The translations under genes and the position numbers were made by a program. Source: Moniliophthora roreri (taxonomy: Eukaryota > Basidiomycota > Agaricomycetes > Agaricales > Marasmiaceae). From it: DNA of 64,000 nt. The DNA is taken from contig LATX02000154.1 in the NCBI GenBank assembly GCA_001466705.2, forward strand, positions 558,001 to 622,000, in the 5' to 3' direction. Shown piece after piece: positions 12,090 to 22,914 of the stretch (positions are counted from its first letter, which is position 1; the number at the start of each line of letters is the position of its first letter). The notes below the pieces were generated by a model. That model had not been told where the DNA came from, ran no database searches, and worked only from the letters and a program-made list of their open reading frames with translations.

Positions 12090-12929
12090 AGACCTCATGC
12101 TGGCGAACAACGGCGTACTATGGTTGGAAGGAGTTTTCCGAAGCCAAAAAGGGTGAAGTGGCATTTGTCACTACTGGTGCAGGTGCGTATTGACATGTCC
12201 TTTGTCTACGTTTGCCGTCTCTGATGGCTGTGTACCTAGGTCCTGCTGGATCGTGAGCTTCCTGAGCTCCCTTTCTCCTCAACAGACACTCGTATGTGGT
12301 CTGCATCACAGTCTAGTCATTCAACTAGCAAAACGGGATGGCTTGAAGGTTATCGCATATGCAGGCTCGGATGAAAAGGTCCAGCTGATTATGGATACCG
12401 GCGCGGACGTTGCTTTCGACTATAAAACCACAAAGATTAGCGATGTCCTTGCGAAGGAGGGTCAGATTGACATGTACGTTCACTACATATTAATCTTCAG
12501 GACATTTACTAAGCGTAGGACCAGATACTGGGATCATGTTGGAGGAGAAATGTTGGATGATGCTTCTATAGCACCAGGGGCTACGCTAGAATCATCATCT
12601 GTGGCACGATTTCAGGCTACAATTCGGGTAATGCGACGCCAGTCAAGGTATGTGCTTTGCATTGTAACCTCACTCTGCTTTCTCGATGATTTTGTCCGAT
12701 TTTGTCCAGAATTTGTACCAAATCGTGTACAAAGCCGTATCATTGGGTGGGTTCTACGTATTCAAGTTTGACTAGAAGTACAATGAAGAGTTTTATCGCA
12801 CGATTCCGGGCCTCGTAGCAAAGGGGAGAACAAATATAAGGAAGACGTATATGGACCGGTCAGGCGATCATTGCACAGCAGAAAGGCCAGAATGTTGGGA
12901 AGCGTATACTTGTAGTTGCAGAGGACTAA
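12090..12929 (+). pseudogene. Medium-chain reductase copy C, 5'-truncated and frameshifted
   Basis: Remnant of the same family as 6005-7504. Homology starts near the AYYGWKEF motif (about 12108), so the first half including the start is missing. The Rossmann segment LVIQLAKRDGLKVIAYAGSDEK and WDHVGGEMLDD are readable (about 12311-12560). One base is missing near 12580, shifting the frame before RIIICGTISGYN, and another shift lies near 12855 before QAIIAQQKGQNVGKR. The last frame ends GKRILVVAEDstop at 12929. It is more diverged from A and B than they are from each other, so it is the older duplicate. Confidence 0.85.
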
Positions 12930-14565
12930 TCATGCTGTATTTTGAGAGGGAATACAGCCTCTGGCGTGTTGTTTCGCAATCTTTGAAGTTTCTATCTCCC
13001 TTCATAGCCTAATAAATATCAGTCAAATTCGGATAAATTGTTTCGAGAATGGCTAGGGAGACGTCGACATCCCTGTAGGCTGTAAGTGCCGGATCGGCGT
13101 TTGCCGCCCGCGTTTATAAAGCAGACCGTCGGAAAGTTGGGATCAAGGTCGTTGAACTTCACACTGCCATCATCATGGCAGATTGAAGCTCAATGCACGA
13201 TTTACTGTTACGCCTCTTACTATTGAACGCTTTTATCGGATTCCACCAACTTTGTCGCTCACCAATCAACCTAGTTCACAATACCTTCCGCGCTCTAAGC
13301 GATACTATTTGTCGTTTGACAGTGCCGCGTTTCTGCCAACCACTTTTGCAAGCAAGATGAGTAACTGCGGCGATGGACGTACGCGAGATGGTTTTATAGG
13401 CGGCTTTCGAGGAGGCGACAGAGGCGAGGTCACATTAGTCCGCCGAGAAGCAGTGCTAGTAGTTGGGAGGATGAGGACGAGGACGAGGATTCCTAGCGAT
13501 TCTCGAAGGTTCTTTGGTCACGCTTGACCTTTTCCTGAGGGAAAGAGACCTGAACACGCTGATAGGTGGATTCCGAGGCCTTCAACTTGACCAATCACAC
13601 CCGAGCGTCCGCTTCGGCCTGGATTTGGCACTCCGGGTACACCCATTACCTTGTGCGCCATTATCTTCCCATATAGGCTTCCCAAGGACATCATATATGA
13701 ATACTATGTTGACTTCAGATGCATACCGCTTTGAAGAAAAGAACATTCACACTCCCCGGGAAACCCTAATTGTCGGTTGTTCATCGATGACGTTGCTCGT
13801 AATGGCGGCGAGAAGCTAGTGTCTTCAAAGCCGTCCCTGCAATCTCTAGAGTCCGAGCGTCGTTTTTTTGGGAAGGAGAGTCGCAGCTTCGGGCCCCAGC
13901 ACGAATTCGCGCAGTTCTGAATGCACTCTTTAGACGGTTATGAGTACGCTTGGTGATGTTCTCAAGCCGATTAGGATTGGAAGCCCCAAGTCTTCAATTG
14001 GCCTTCTCTCCGGCACCGCGTAAGTGAACACCCATTTATCTGATGAACCGTCCACGTTACTGAATTTTACACCGACAGGCCCGAGTCATCCGGTTGTCAG
14101 TCTCCTTCTAACTACCCTCATTAACGGTGATTTCTTCCTAACCATTCTTTTCATGACCAAGGATAAGCTCGGTTCGGCTGGACGCGGATCCACGGATCCA
14201 TTCGATTCAGCTTCCAGCTTTGACGCCTTGAGCATGAATGATGGCGGGGTTTCTGGGCCTTGAATGCCGACCGAATGTGGGGGCTCGTGGGAGTCTGTTT
14301 TGCCCTACAGGTTATCGATACCAATGGCTAACTGACTTTTTTATGAATATATTTCTAGTATACGGGATCATTATACGCAAAGAATATCATCGCACCAACA
14401 CGAAGTTTCTGCTAAGGTCAAATCACCGCGTGTCTTGCTTAAACTTTAACTGAAGCTTTTATTGTTTGCGTAAGCTGTGCATGCTTGCCAATCGCCACGC
14501 TTCGGGACCCACTTATACCTATCATTGCCCTCAGTTTGTGTCCACAGCAGGATAGTTTAATCATC
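12930..14565. other. 1.6-kb stretch without a confident gene
   Basis: A TTTATAAAG box lies near 13115 and open frames follow, including an Arg/Ser-rich segment ending in an acidic SWEDEDEDEDS run at about 13440-13498 that then meets a stop. The reading frames do not join across plausible introns and I recognise no family. It could be a decayed gene; I do not name a function. Confidence 0.3.
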
Positions 14566-15521
14566 ATGGAGAACATTCTGTGTGATACCACGACTTCCCT
14601 CACTCCAGCACTCGACGTCTTACGAGCTTCCAACGTCCTTATCCTCGATTGTGAAGGTGATGAACTCGGAAAGCAAGGCGGAACCTTATCCATGATCGTC
14701 CTACGCACAACGTCCTCGAACCCACCTCCCCAGACGTACCTTATCGACGTCACACGCCTCTCGTCTTCCGATTTACGTCCAGTGTACGACCTGCTCGAGT
14801 CCGAAGCCGCCACAAAAGTTGTTTTTGATGGTAGGATGGACTATAGCGCCCTTTTCCATGAAAAATCGGTTGACACGAAGAAGGTGCTGGATATGCAGCT
14901 TGCTGATGTACGTTCACGTATCGTCAGAGGGGAAGACCAGGAGGGTCGGCTGGAAAGGCTGAGGGGATTCATTCATTGGCCGGATGTCAAGGGGCAGCCA
15001 GATTTGTATAAACGAGAGTCTGAGGGCTTGCATGAAAGAACACGGGGTTGAGGTTGAAGGGTCTGGAGACATCACAGGTGACAGCTCACTCATTCCTTAC
15101 TGATTTCCACTTACAAGATTCGTTCAAAGTGACTCACAAAGACTGGATGACCCGTCCTCTTCCCGAGCGATACATACAGTACGCAGCCTCAGACGCCCTG
15201 TTGATCCATGCTCTCTATGATAAATTCAAGCGTAGCGGATACATCGACAGCTCGCTTACCTACCAAAGCATGCGTTATATTACAATCTGGAAGTCCAAGC
15301 AGCTCCGCAGGGGACAGGATGAGCGCCTCGCGCACCCTCTACTCCCACTCGGTATACTCGAGGACCCGGTATTATTCTACACCATAACCCGTTCGTGCCA
15401 AACTTGCGACAGGGAGCTTTCCCGGAAAGAATTTTCTGAGAATGGATGGCAGAACCCGCAGAAACGCGAATGTTGGGTTTGCTTGGCTATCAAGAAGAGG
15501 ACCAGAATGCACGATGAATAG
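14566..15521 (+). pseudogene. DEDDy 3'-5' exonuclease-domain gene, left palindrome copy, frameshifted
   Basis: RNase-D/WRN-type 3'-5' exonuclease family. Start at 14566 (MENILCDTT). Exo I is LILDCEGDELG (Asp-x-Glu), Exo II VVFDGRMDYSALFHE, Exo III YIQYAASDALLIHALYDKF (Tyr and Asp). The C-terminus has two Cys-x-x-Cys pairs (CQTC, CWVC), like a small zinc ribbon. After KRESEG (about 15025) the frame is wrong: compared with the inverted copy at 21088, 14 bases are missing between the ends of YKR and LRACMKEHG. A TAG at 15519-15521 also replaces the TGG of the other copy, shortening the tail by eight residues. An intron lies at about 15070-15119. Either the gene is dead, or it makes only a truncated product ending at 15051 that keeps Exo I and II but lacks Exo III. 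Confidence 0.75.
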
Positions 15522-15759
15522 GACCAATATGACGAGCCTGATTCGGATTAAAAGTCTTACGGGTAAAAGTGCGCGACTCTGATATCTTCTCAGTTATTGA
15601 ATCCTTGTACAAAATCATATCTTCCTTGCTACATACAGCACGCAATGCTGGCGATTACATTAGGAAATAGATAAATAGTGATGATTTGGCTTCCATAGCG
15701 GTTCGGTAGCATAGTTATGGTCGACTTAGCGATCCTGTCGAGTTATTGCACATCCAGCA

Positions 15760-16659
15760 CTAGCATTGACCAACGATCCAAACACAGTTCGGGCACGGAC
15801 ATGGGATACTAGGTCCAGGGTTGCCTCGCGGAGGCTGACGAGGAATAAATTCTCTGAGGGATGATCAGAATCCTGGTACAATACGAATACCTGATAGGTA
15901 CTCACTGATATCTAAGTGCCTCAACACGTTTGACAGGCGCCGGGGCATACTGATACGTCTCCATAAGCTGAGCTCTTCTCATTGCTTCATCTTCAGCTTC
16001 GCACTTGCGATAGAACAGCAAGCTTTGCGCAGAGAGATTACTCATCGGTTGAAACAGCAGAGGTACGTTCGTATCGTGTCGTGGAGGAGGGGCTTGGCGT
16101 TCGGGTAGGCTTTGCGGTAGAATCGTTTGTCCTTGCGACAAGTACTGCTGCTGAGAAGTGGATGAACGATCTGTAGCTGCTCGACGTCTTAATTCCTCGA
16201 CGTCTTCCGCCACCCGCTCTGCTGATACTGGTGCTCGACGTATTGGGGCTTGGCGTTCGGGTAGGCTTTGCGGCGGGATCATTTGTCCTTGTGACGGGTG
16301 CTGCTGCCGAGGAGCGGATGAACGATGTGTAGCCTCTTGACGCCTTAATTCCTCGACGTCTTCCGCCACCCGCTCTGCTGATACTTGGGGTTCGAGTAGG
16401 CTTTGCGACGGAATCATTTGTCCTTGTGATGGGTGCTGCTGCCGAGGAGCGGATGAACGAAGTATAGCCTCTTGACGTCTTGATTCCTCGACGGCTTCTG
16501 CTATCTGATCTGCTACAATCAGCAGCTCTTCTGATACTCGCGCTCGACGTGGTCCGGCCTGTGAAGCGCTAGTTGAGGATGTCGTCAGACATGAACCGTC
16601 GAGGCAGACTGCAGTACTCACTGTGAGTTTGGGTATTGGGCGCTGAGATGCCTATTCAT
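15760..16659 (-). CDS. Gln/Arg/Ser-rich repeat protein, left palindrome copy (unrecognised family)
   Basis: No known family recognised. I place the start at the ATG at 16659 (MNRHLSAQYPNS), splicing over a 53-nt intron (about 16621-16569) into SQAGPRRARVSEELL; the open frame across that intron has no ATG of its own. The body is a string of three imperfect units of about 45 residues, each with AERVAEDVEELRR (helical, likely coiled coil), then RSSAPRQQHPSQGQMIP and QSLPERQ. A last intron (about 15906-15850) leads to a Pro/Cys-rich tail (IPCPCPNC), stop at 15760. The right-arm copy has fewer units. The role is unknown; the sequence suggests a scaffold or DNA/RNA-associated low-complexity protein, but that is a guess. 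Confidence 0.5.
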
Positions 16660-16699
16660 GTCTTTGGGATGACTTGGGTATCGGGATCTGAAGGTTTGA

Positions 16700-17480
16700 G
16701 GACATTTAAAGCAGATTGTGACAGAGTTCTGTGACCAAAGCGGCCGGATTCAAGTTGTTGTTTTTGATAAGTGGTGGCAAGAAATGAAGCTGAATGACAA
16801 TGAAAAAAAGAAAAAGGACGAGTTTTTACATCTCCGAAAGGCAAGAACATTCTGTGGCAATGTCACAATGGTCCCTGCGGGGATCTACATGGACCTCACA
16901 ATCGACGAATTCGTGCCACAAAAATCCCTTTGTATTCCGCTTGCAGGGAGTTGTCTCGAAATACAAGAAGCTGCTTCAAGTCATTATATAATTATACGAT
17001 ATATCAGAGCTTCACACATACCGGATCAGCAGTGCCAAGTGGAGGGCCCAAAACATCAGCAGGACCACTGACTCACTTTTAGGTATAAAAGACAGTGTGA
17101 GTCCGGTGGTCGTGGTCTGAGGGACATTCTTGAACCAGACTATCGTGGTGGTTGATCAGAAAATATTACGCGAAGGTCAGAAGGCGCCTAGCGTCGGACT
17201 TTGCTTCCAGTCCATCATCATCAACTCCCGGCTCTCCACCAGAATCCAGTACGGAGGCTACGCATATACCGTAGAATCCCCCTCGTCGCCTCTATCAATT
17301 AGTATGGTCGAGCACCATAATCCGAATCGTACTGGCTCTGGCAAGAAACTCAGCCAAATCTCTGTCATCCTAGAGGCACTAGTTAACCAACAAAGATGGC
17401 TTTGTACACTGGGAAGGAGTTCATTTCTGGCAGAGTATCGTTTATGAGTCAGGGCTCTGTGCGTAGTTTGATCCATGAAA
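16700..17480 (+). other. Conserved unassigned segment of palindrome 1, left arm
   Basis: Contains a TATA box (17084-17090) and open frames (about 16718-17071 and 17130-17447) that are also roughly kept, in inverted orientation, at 18795-19550. Neither frame starts with ATG, and indels between the arms change the frames, so I do not call a gene. A lysine-rich run (NDNEKKKKDEF) and the phrase VEHHNPNR are visible in both arms. Confidence 0.35.
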
Positions 17481-18053
17481 CCCAAAGAGATGTGCGTCCA
17501 TGTTATTCAATGCCTTCCGATGACATGGGTTGGGCGCAGATAGGAATCTATTGACACTCTTAGGAAGCTACCAAGCAAGTGCCCGCAGCGGTTAGAATCT
17601 GCCTACGAGAGACAAGGTGGAAGCAAGGATAGGTCGAAAGACGCATTTGACACGCCCTCCCGACGTCTTCTGTACATCCTTCTTACCGACACGTAACGGT
17701 GTCCCAACACAACCATCACTACACATCTCATCTCCTGATAAGCCTTTGCTCAGGTTTCATGCCCAGTGGGATTTTAGTCGACGGCAGCCGATGGTCGTAT
17801 AATATTGGATATCATCGGATGACGCCGTTAACTTGGACACCCGATCCTGTAGTATCCTACGCTATTCAATGCATTTTGCGTAGGTGTTTGTAGGCGTCAT
17901 TTTTCATCAGTTTCATCGGATAGCATTAGAAAATATTATATATATGCATTATGCTTCATTCAGTACTTCTACAAACATTTCATCTGAGACGCCATAATAA
18001 TGAACAAGTCTGAGGGGAAGTCTCAATGTCCTATCCAAAGCCCCCTGCTCTGA

Positions 18054-18634
18054 CTACACAAACCCTTTGCCCAACACCTCATGCGACCCTCTGCCCAACG
18101 CCCAACAGATTTCGCCCAACCCATTCGTCATTCCGTGAGTCTTGACTTGTATATTGACGGTCAGCGACATGGAATAAGCCAATAGCGAGGGTCTAAAACT
18201 TACTATTATGTGGCTTCCGAGATTGCGGTGGTACCTCTCAGCGCGGTACAGGGGAACGATAGAGAAGCGTAGTACGTACCTGGTGTCTAACTCCTTTGAT
18301 GGCACCTATGTTGATGGGACGGCCTTCGCTTGAGTTTTTACAAGATCTGCTGTATTTCGTCAGTAATTTCGAGTGCGTGAAAATCGCCACGAGCACACCG
18401 AAAGCCGATCCTACTAGTAAAAAAACCCAGATAGATCCATCCTTGAGCCATTTTGACGTGTGTCCTAATATGGGGGCTGGTAAGTTAGTGACGTGGCAAG
18501 GAAAAGGAAGATGGTGGCAGTTGGAAAGAAAGAGGCAGAGATGATGAAGAAAGAGGGAAGCGCGGGAAAAGTTTAGGGCAGGCCCGAGAAATCGAACAGT
18601 GCACGTACCACTCTCGCCAAGTCCCACCAGTCAT
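18054..18634 (-). CDS. Small single-membrane-span protein in the palindrome spacer (hypothetical)
   Basis: Splicing gives a coherent protein of about 110 aa in the unique spacer between the arms. Proposed start is the ATG at 18634 with a 7-nt first exon, then an intron to about 18480. Exon 2 encodes APILGHTSKWLKDG, one hydrophobic span (SIWVFLLVGSAFGVLVAIF) and a basic, Ser-rich stretch (TKYSRSCKNSSEGRPIN). Further introns run at about 18280-18240 and 18209-18152, and the end is KTHGMTNGLGEIC...LGKGFV at 18054. No in-frame stop is met once the three introns are removed. Family not recognised. The tiny first exon makes the start uncertain. Confidence 0.5.
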
Positions 18635-19140
18635 GTCAGGATTTAAGATAGGTGCGCGACCAAGCTGTGTATGGTGAAGAAAAAACCATTCCAATATTTT
18701 GTTGCCAGAGTATTGAATGGACATCGGGCAACATTGGATTTGCCATGTTTCATCAGATGTCATTGGAAGGCATCGAATAACATGGAAGCACATCTCATTG
18801 GGTTTCATGGATCAAACTACGCACAGAACCCTGATTCATAAACGATATTCTGCCAGAAATGAACCCCTGCGCAGTGTACAAAGGTATCTTTGTTGAATAA
18901 CTAGTTGCCTCTAGGATGACAGAAAATTTGGCTGAATTTCTTGCCAGAGCCAGACGATTCGGATTATGATGCTCGACCATGTTGATAGAGGTGACAGAGG
19001 GGAATTCTACAGTATATGCGTAGCCTCCGTACTGGATTACGGAGAGCCGGGAGCTGATGATGGACTGGAAGCAAAGTCCGACGCTAGGCGCCTTCTGGTT
19101 CAAGAATGTCCCTCAGGCCACGACCACCGGACTCACTGTC

Positions 19141-19147
19141 TTTTATA
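19141..19147 (-). promoter_or_regulatory. TATA box, palindrome 1 right arm
   Basis: TATAAAA on the minus strand in the same context (TTTTAGGTATAAAAGACAGT) as 17084-17090 in the left arm. No confident gene is attached to either. Confidence 0.35.
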
Positions 19148-19609
19148 CCTAAAAGTGAGTCAGCCTTTCCGTGCTGAAATCTGGTCAGCAGTCTGCTGAT
19201 GTTTTGGGCCCTTCACTTGGAACCGCTGAATCTGGTATGTATGTTGTGAAGTTGTGATATATAATGACTTGAAGCAGCTTCTTGTATTTCAAGGCAATTC
19301 CCTGGCAAGAGGGAGACAAAGGGATTTTGGTGGCACAGATTCATCGAAGATTTCAGACAAATTACGATTTTGAGGTCCATGTAGACTCCCGCAGAACCAT
19401 GGTGACATTGCCGCAGAATGTTCTTGCCTTTCGGAGACGTAAAAACTCGTCCTTTTTCTTTTTTTCATTGTCATTCAGCTTCATTTCTTGCCACCACTTA
19501 TCAAAAACAACAACCTGAATCCGGCTGCTTTGGTCACAGAACTCTGTCACAATCTGCTTTAAAATGTCCTCAAACTTTCAGATCCCGATACCCAAGTCAT
19601 CCCAAGGAC

Positions 19610-20198
19610 ATGAATAGGCATCTCAGCGCCCAATACCCAAACTCACAGTGAGTACTGCAGTCTGCCTCGACGGTTCATGTCTGACGACATCCTCAACTAG
19701 CGCTTCACAGGCCGGACCACGTCGAGCGCGAGTATCAGAAGAGCTGCTGATTGTAGCAGATCAGATAGCAGAAGCCGTCGAGGAATCAAGACGTCAAGAG
19801 GCTATACTTCGTTCATCCGCTCCTCGGCAGCAGCACCCATCACAAGGACAAATGATTCCGTCGCAAAGCCTACTCGAACCCCAAGTATCAGCAGAGCGGG
19901 TGGCGGAAGACGTCGAGGAATTAAGGCGTCGAGCAGCTACAAATCGTTCATCCACTTCTCAGCAGCACCCACCACAAAGACAAATAATTATGCCGCATAG
20001 TCTACATGCCCTGGCGCCTTTCAGAGATGTCGAGGCACTTGCATCTCAGTGAGTACCATATCAGGTATTCGTATCGTACCAGGATTCTGATTGACCCTCA
20101 GAAGATTCATTTCGCTTCCTAGAGGCGGACATACTGGACCATGTACGTGTCTGACCTGCCTCAACGACCCAGGCCGCAGACGCCGATTTTTTAAATAA
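19610..20198 (+). CDS. Gln/Arg/Ser-rich repeat protein, right palindrome copy
   Basis: Paralogue of the 15760-16659 gene in inverted orientation. Start ATG at 19610, intron at about 19647-19700, then SQAGPRRARVSEELL as in the left copy. It has only two of the three AERVAEDVEEL-type units and lacks the segment around LLFYRKCEAEDEAMRR. The last intron (about 20052-20100) leads to a Gly/Cys-rich tail (GPCTCLTCLNDPGRRRR), stop at 20198. The loss of one unit is what unequal exchange between the repeats would give. Family unknown. Confidence 0.45.
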
Positions 20199-20519
20199 TT
20201 AACGTTGTTGACGTCTCGGGCATTTAAACACTGGAAGCCATTAAATATTTAAAAATTTGGCATCTTACCTTAGAACAAGCCAGTACCGCGCGTACCAGGA
20301 TCTGGTTGGTGATGTCACTGCTCAATAGCACGACACGGTCGCTGAGTCGACCATAATCATGCTACCGAACCATTATAGAAGCCAAATCATCACTGTTTAT
20401 CTATTTTCTCATGTAATCGCCAGCGTTGTGCGCTGTACGTAGCAAGAATAATATGATCTTGTACAAGGATTCAATAACTGAGAAGATATCAGAGCCGCGC
20501 ACTTTTACCCGTAAGACTT

Positions 20520-21088
20520 TTAATCCGAATCAGGTTCGTCATATTGGTCCCATTCATCGTGCATTCTGGTCCTCTTCCTGATAGCCAAGCAAACCCAACA
20601 TTCGCGTTTCTGCGGGTTCTGCCATCCATTCTTTGAAAATTCTTCTCGGGAAAGCTCGCTGTCCTAAGTTTTGCACGAACGGGTCATGGTGTAGTATAAT
20701 ATCGGGTCTTCGAGTATACCAAGTGGGAGTAGAGGGTGTGCGAGATGGTCATCCCGTCCCCCGCAGAGCTGCCTGGACTTCCAGATTGTAATATAACGCA
20801 TGCTTTGGTAGGTAAGCAAGCTGTCGATGTATCCGCTACGCTTGAATTTATCATAGAGAGCATGAATCAACAGGGTGTCTGAGGCTGCGTACTGTATGTA
20901 TTGCTCGGGAAGAGGACGGGCCATCCAGTCTTTGTGCGTCACTTTGAGCTTGTAAGTGGAAATCAGTAAGGAATGAGCGAGCTGTCACCTGTGTTATCTC
21001 CAGACCCTTTAATCTCAATCCCGTGTTCTTTCATGCAAGCTCTCAGACTGTTCAACCTCTGAACTCGTTTATACGAATCCAGGGCTTC
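20520..21088 (-). pseudogene. 3'-5' exonuclease gene, right palindrome copy, 5'-truncated
   Basis: Carries only the second half of the gene at 14566: LRACMKEHG, the intron, THKDWMARPLPEQYIQYAASD (Exo III) and the Cys-rich tail. Exo I and II are missing because homology stops at about 21088. A Cys codon of the first Cys-x-x-Cys pair has become TAG near 20665. In contrast to the left copy it keeps the 14 bases before LRACM and the longer ending (DEWDQYDEPDSD, stop at 20520). Neither arm is intact, yet each preserves what the other has lost. Confidence 0.8.
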
Positions 21089-21154
21089 GCTCGGACCGGA
21101 TGCAGATCGGATTGGGCCTACGAGAGTGTAGTAATCCGCCGTCTGCGGATGGTA

Positions 21155-21240
21155 CAGACCTTTCGGAAATCCTTGTCCGCGCGTGTGAAATTGCTCAAAA
21201 TAAATCCGAAAAATACAGAAAAATAAGAAAAATAAGAAAA
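21155..21240 (+). repeat. Left terminal inverted repeat of the two-gene transposon
   Basis: Starts CAGACCTTTCGGAAATCCTT directly after TA (21153-21154). The reverse complement is at 24098-24183. Confidence 0.85.
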
Positions 21241-21321
21241 ATAGCTCTCGACTTGAATACCTCTAAAATATCAACTTCTTACACATTCTTTACCATAAAT
21301 TATTGATCAGCAATAGCCTAG

Positions 21322-22914
21322 ATGGCTAAGCTGCGCAGTGGGTGCGGGACAGGGAGTGGGAGTTCCAGGAAATCCACGAAAAAACCCAAAGCAAAAGTAG
21401 GAGCCGCTAAACAGAATGCAGACAGTTCAAGCGAAGCTGGTGCGTGTCAAATCCCTTATGTATCAACTTGAATGAATAGCATGGCTCACCATCTACCAGG
21501 TTCATTGCCCAAGCTGAAAATTCGACTGCCTCCTTGTCGGGATGACTTGAAGAAGCCAGCCCCTCCCACCACCCTGGTCCAACAACGCAAGAATGCAATT
21601 CATTTGATGGCACCATCAGTGCTGTTAATGAATTCTCCATGTATGCGTAATCAGAATGGTGTGGCTGGCTTCGCGACTTCTGGCATTTGAACAATGGAAG
21701 AAGCAGCTTTGGGACGAATTGGAGACCGGCAGCTCACCCCCACCATTCACTCCAATTAGACCAACCCAACAAGTGCAGCCTAATCCTGCTCAGGATGCAC
21801 CCTCATTATCTAATGAAGAGCTTCAGGTTTGCAAGCAAATGCGGGTTTCTGCAAGTGCTTCAAAGGCAACTCTCGTGTATATCTCCGATTCCTCCGAAGA
21901 TGTTGATGAGGAATTCCAAGTATTGTTCAGGAACAGAAGTCCATTCCACACAGCAATGGCAAGCACTTCAGCACCTCCATCATCTATTCAGAAGCATCCG
22001 CATGGCTGCCCTTGAAAGGAAACACAACCAGCGCTTGCACCACCTCCTTCCGAACCTCAATCCTTTCCAATCACCACATTTGTTGATGTGGAGGGTCCAC
22101 CAGTGCTCAAGAAGGGAAAGACAGTCAGAGGCAACAAGATGGTGCCTGGAGAAAAGGTGCCTCATGGGCCGTTCACGACTACCGACCGTGACAGCTACCT
22201 GATGNGAAGTCTGTGATCCTTGACTCTTACATTAGTGATGCTCATAGTGGTGATAAGAAGCTGCCGGTAGATGCACTTCTGAAAGGAACAGTGGATCAGC
22301 TCAATGACATGTACAAGATCAGTACATGCTATTTGCCAGCACACAAGTCACTTCGCTGTGTTCGGTATGAGCTACAAGACTGGCATTTTGAGCTTACTCT
22401 AACACGTGCACGGGTATGGGCTCAATGGATCGTAAGTAGTTCTCTGCCTAAGTCACAGTTTCACTCATTACTTACTGCAATCTACAACTACATTCGTGAA
22501 AAAGCAGATTACCATCATATTCCAATCAGCAATCAGTTCTTCAAGCAGGATCAAGTGATAGGGTACTCATGAGGACACATCCAGGCCCCCGTTCCATCCT
22601 CTTCTCATTCGGCACCTCAAGTGCAGCCTTCCTTGGTACCACATTGTACTCAGCCAATTGCCGACACCACTCGTTCAAGCCCTCCACCTATTCCTGAGGA
22701 TGAAACTCTTCCTGACCTTCATATGTAGTGTCATGACCAGCATCTCGGAGAGAGAGTTTACAATGGGCTGGTAGAAATTGAGTTTATGTTGGGATGCTCT
22801 TTATCTCATTCTACTCCTGACAGTGTTTGGAAGGAGGTGGGGCTCAAATTCTTTGAATGGCAAAGCTTTAAATGTGCATATGATAGATGGTGTAGAAAGT
22901 ACAGATCTGCGTAA
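21322..22914 (+). CDS. Accessory (passenger) gene of the two-gene transposon, unknown function
   Basis: Not recognised. Proposed start 21322 with a short basic N-terminus (KSTKKPKAKVGAAKQNA), an intron at 21440-21499, then Pro/Ser-rich sequence with an acidic patch (VYISDSSEDVDEEFQV), a segment KKGKTVRGNKMVPGEK (about 22100), and a more ordered-looking part (LDSYISDAHSGDKKLPVDAL, YELQDWHFELTLTRARVW). A final exon-like stretch (EFMLGCSLSHSTPDSVWKEV ... WCRKYRSA) ends with TAA at 22914, one base before the transposase stop. The base at 22205 is N, and the frame changes exactly there, so the apparent frameshift may be a sequencing artefact. The splice near 21650-21715 is unresolved. The basic and acidic tracts suggest a nuclear protein, but that is inference. 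Confidence 0.45.

Larger units (their letters stand above)
15003..17530 (+). repeat. Left arm of palindrome 1 (about 2.5 kb inverted repeat)
   Basis: Reads as the reverse complement of about 18745-21090, with many point differences and several indels. Matching landmarks: exonuclease 3' half (15010-15540 with 20520-21088), the Gln-rich gene (15760-16659 with 19610-20198), the AT-rich block at 16740-16850 with 19430-19550, and the TATAAAA boxes at 17084 and 19141. The outer edge is at about 15003. The inner edge fades after about 17530. Confidence 0.85.
18745..21090 (-). repeat. Right arm of palindrome 1
   Basis: Inverted partner of 15003-17530. It ends at about 21090 inside the exonuclease gene, some 65 bp before the end of the Tc1/mariner element at 21155. 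Insertions specific to this arm include an AT-rich segment around 20190-20330. Confidence 0.85.

Noticed and set aside
13183..14263. Candidate RS-like or acidic protein gene
   Set aside because: Frames do not connect, a stop follows the acidic run at once, and the open frames do not begin with ATG.
15902..16621. Taking the uninterrupted 239-codon minus frame as the whole repeat-protein gene
   Set aside because: The frame has no ATG at its beginning (GTG) and ends at a splice-donor-like CA|GTGAGT. A model with two introns, ATG 16659 and stop 15760 is better supported and mirrored in the other arm.
16718..17447. Two plus-strand open frames as protein genes in palindrome 1
   Set aside because: No ATG start, frames shift between the two arms through indels, and no family match. 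Kept only as an unassigned conserved segment.
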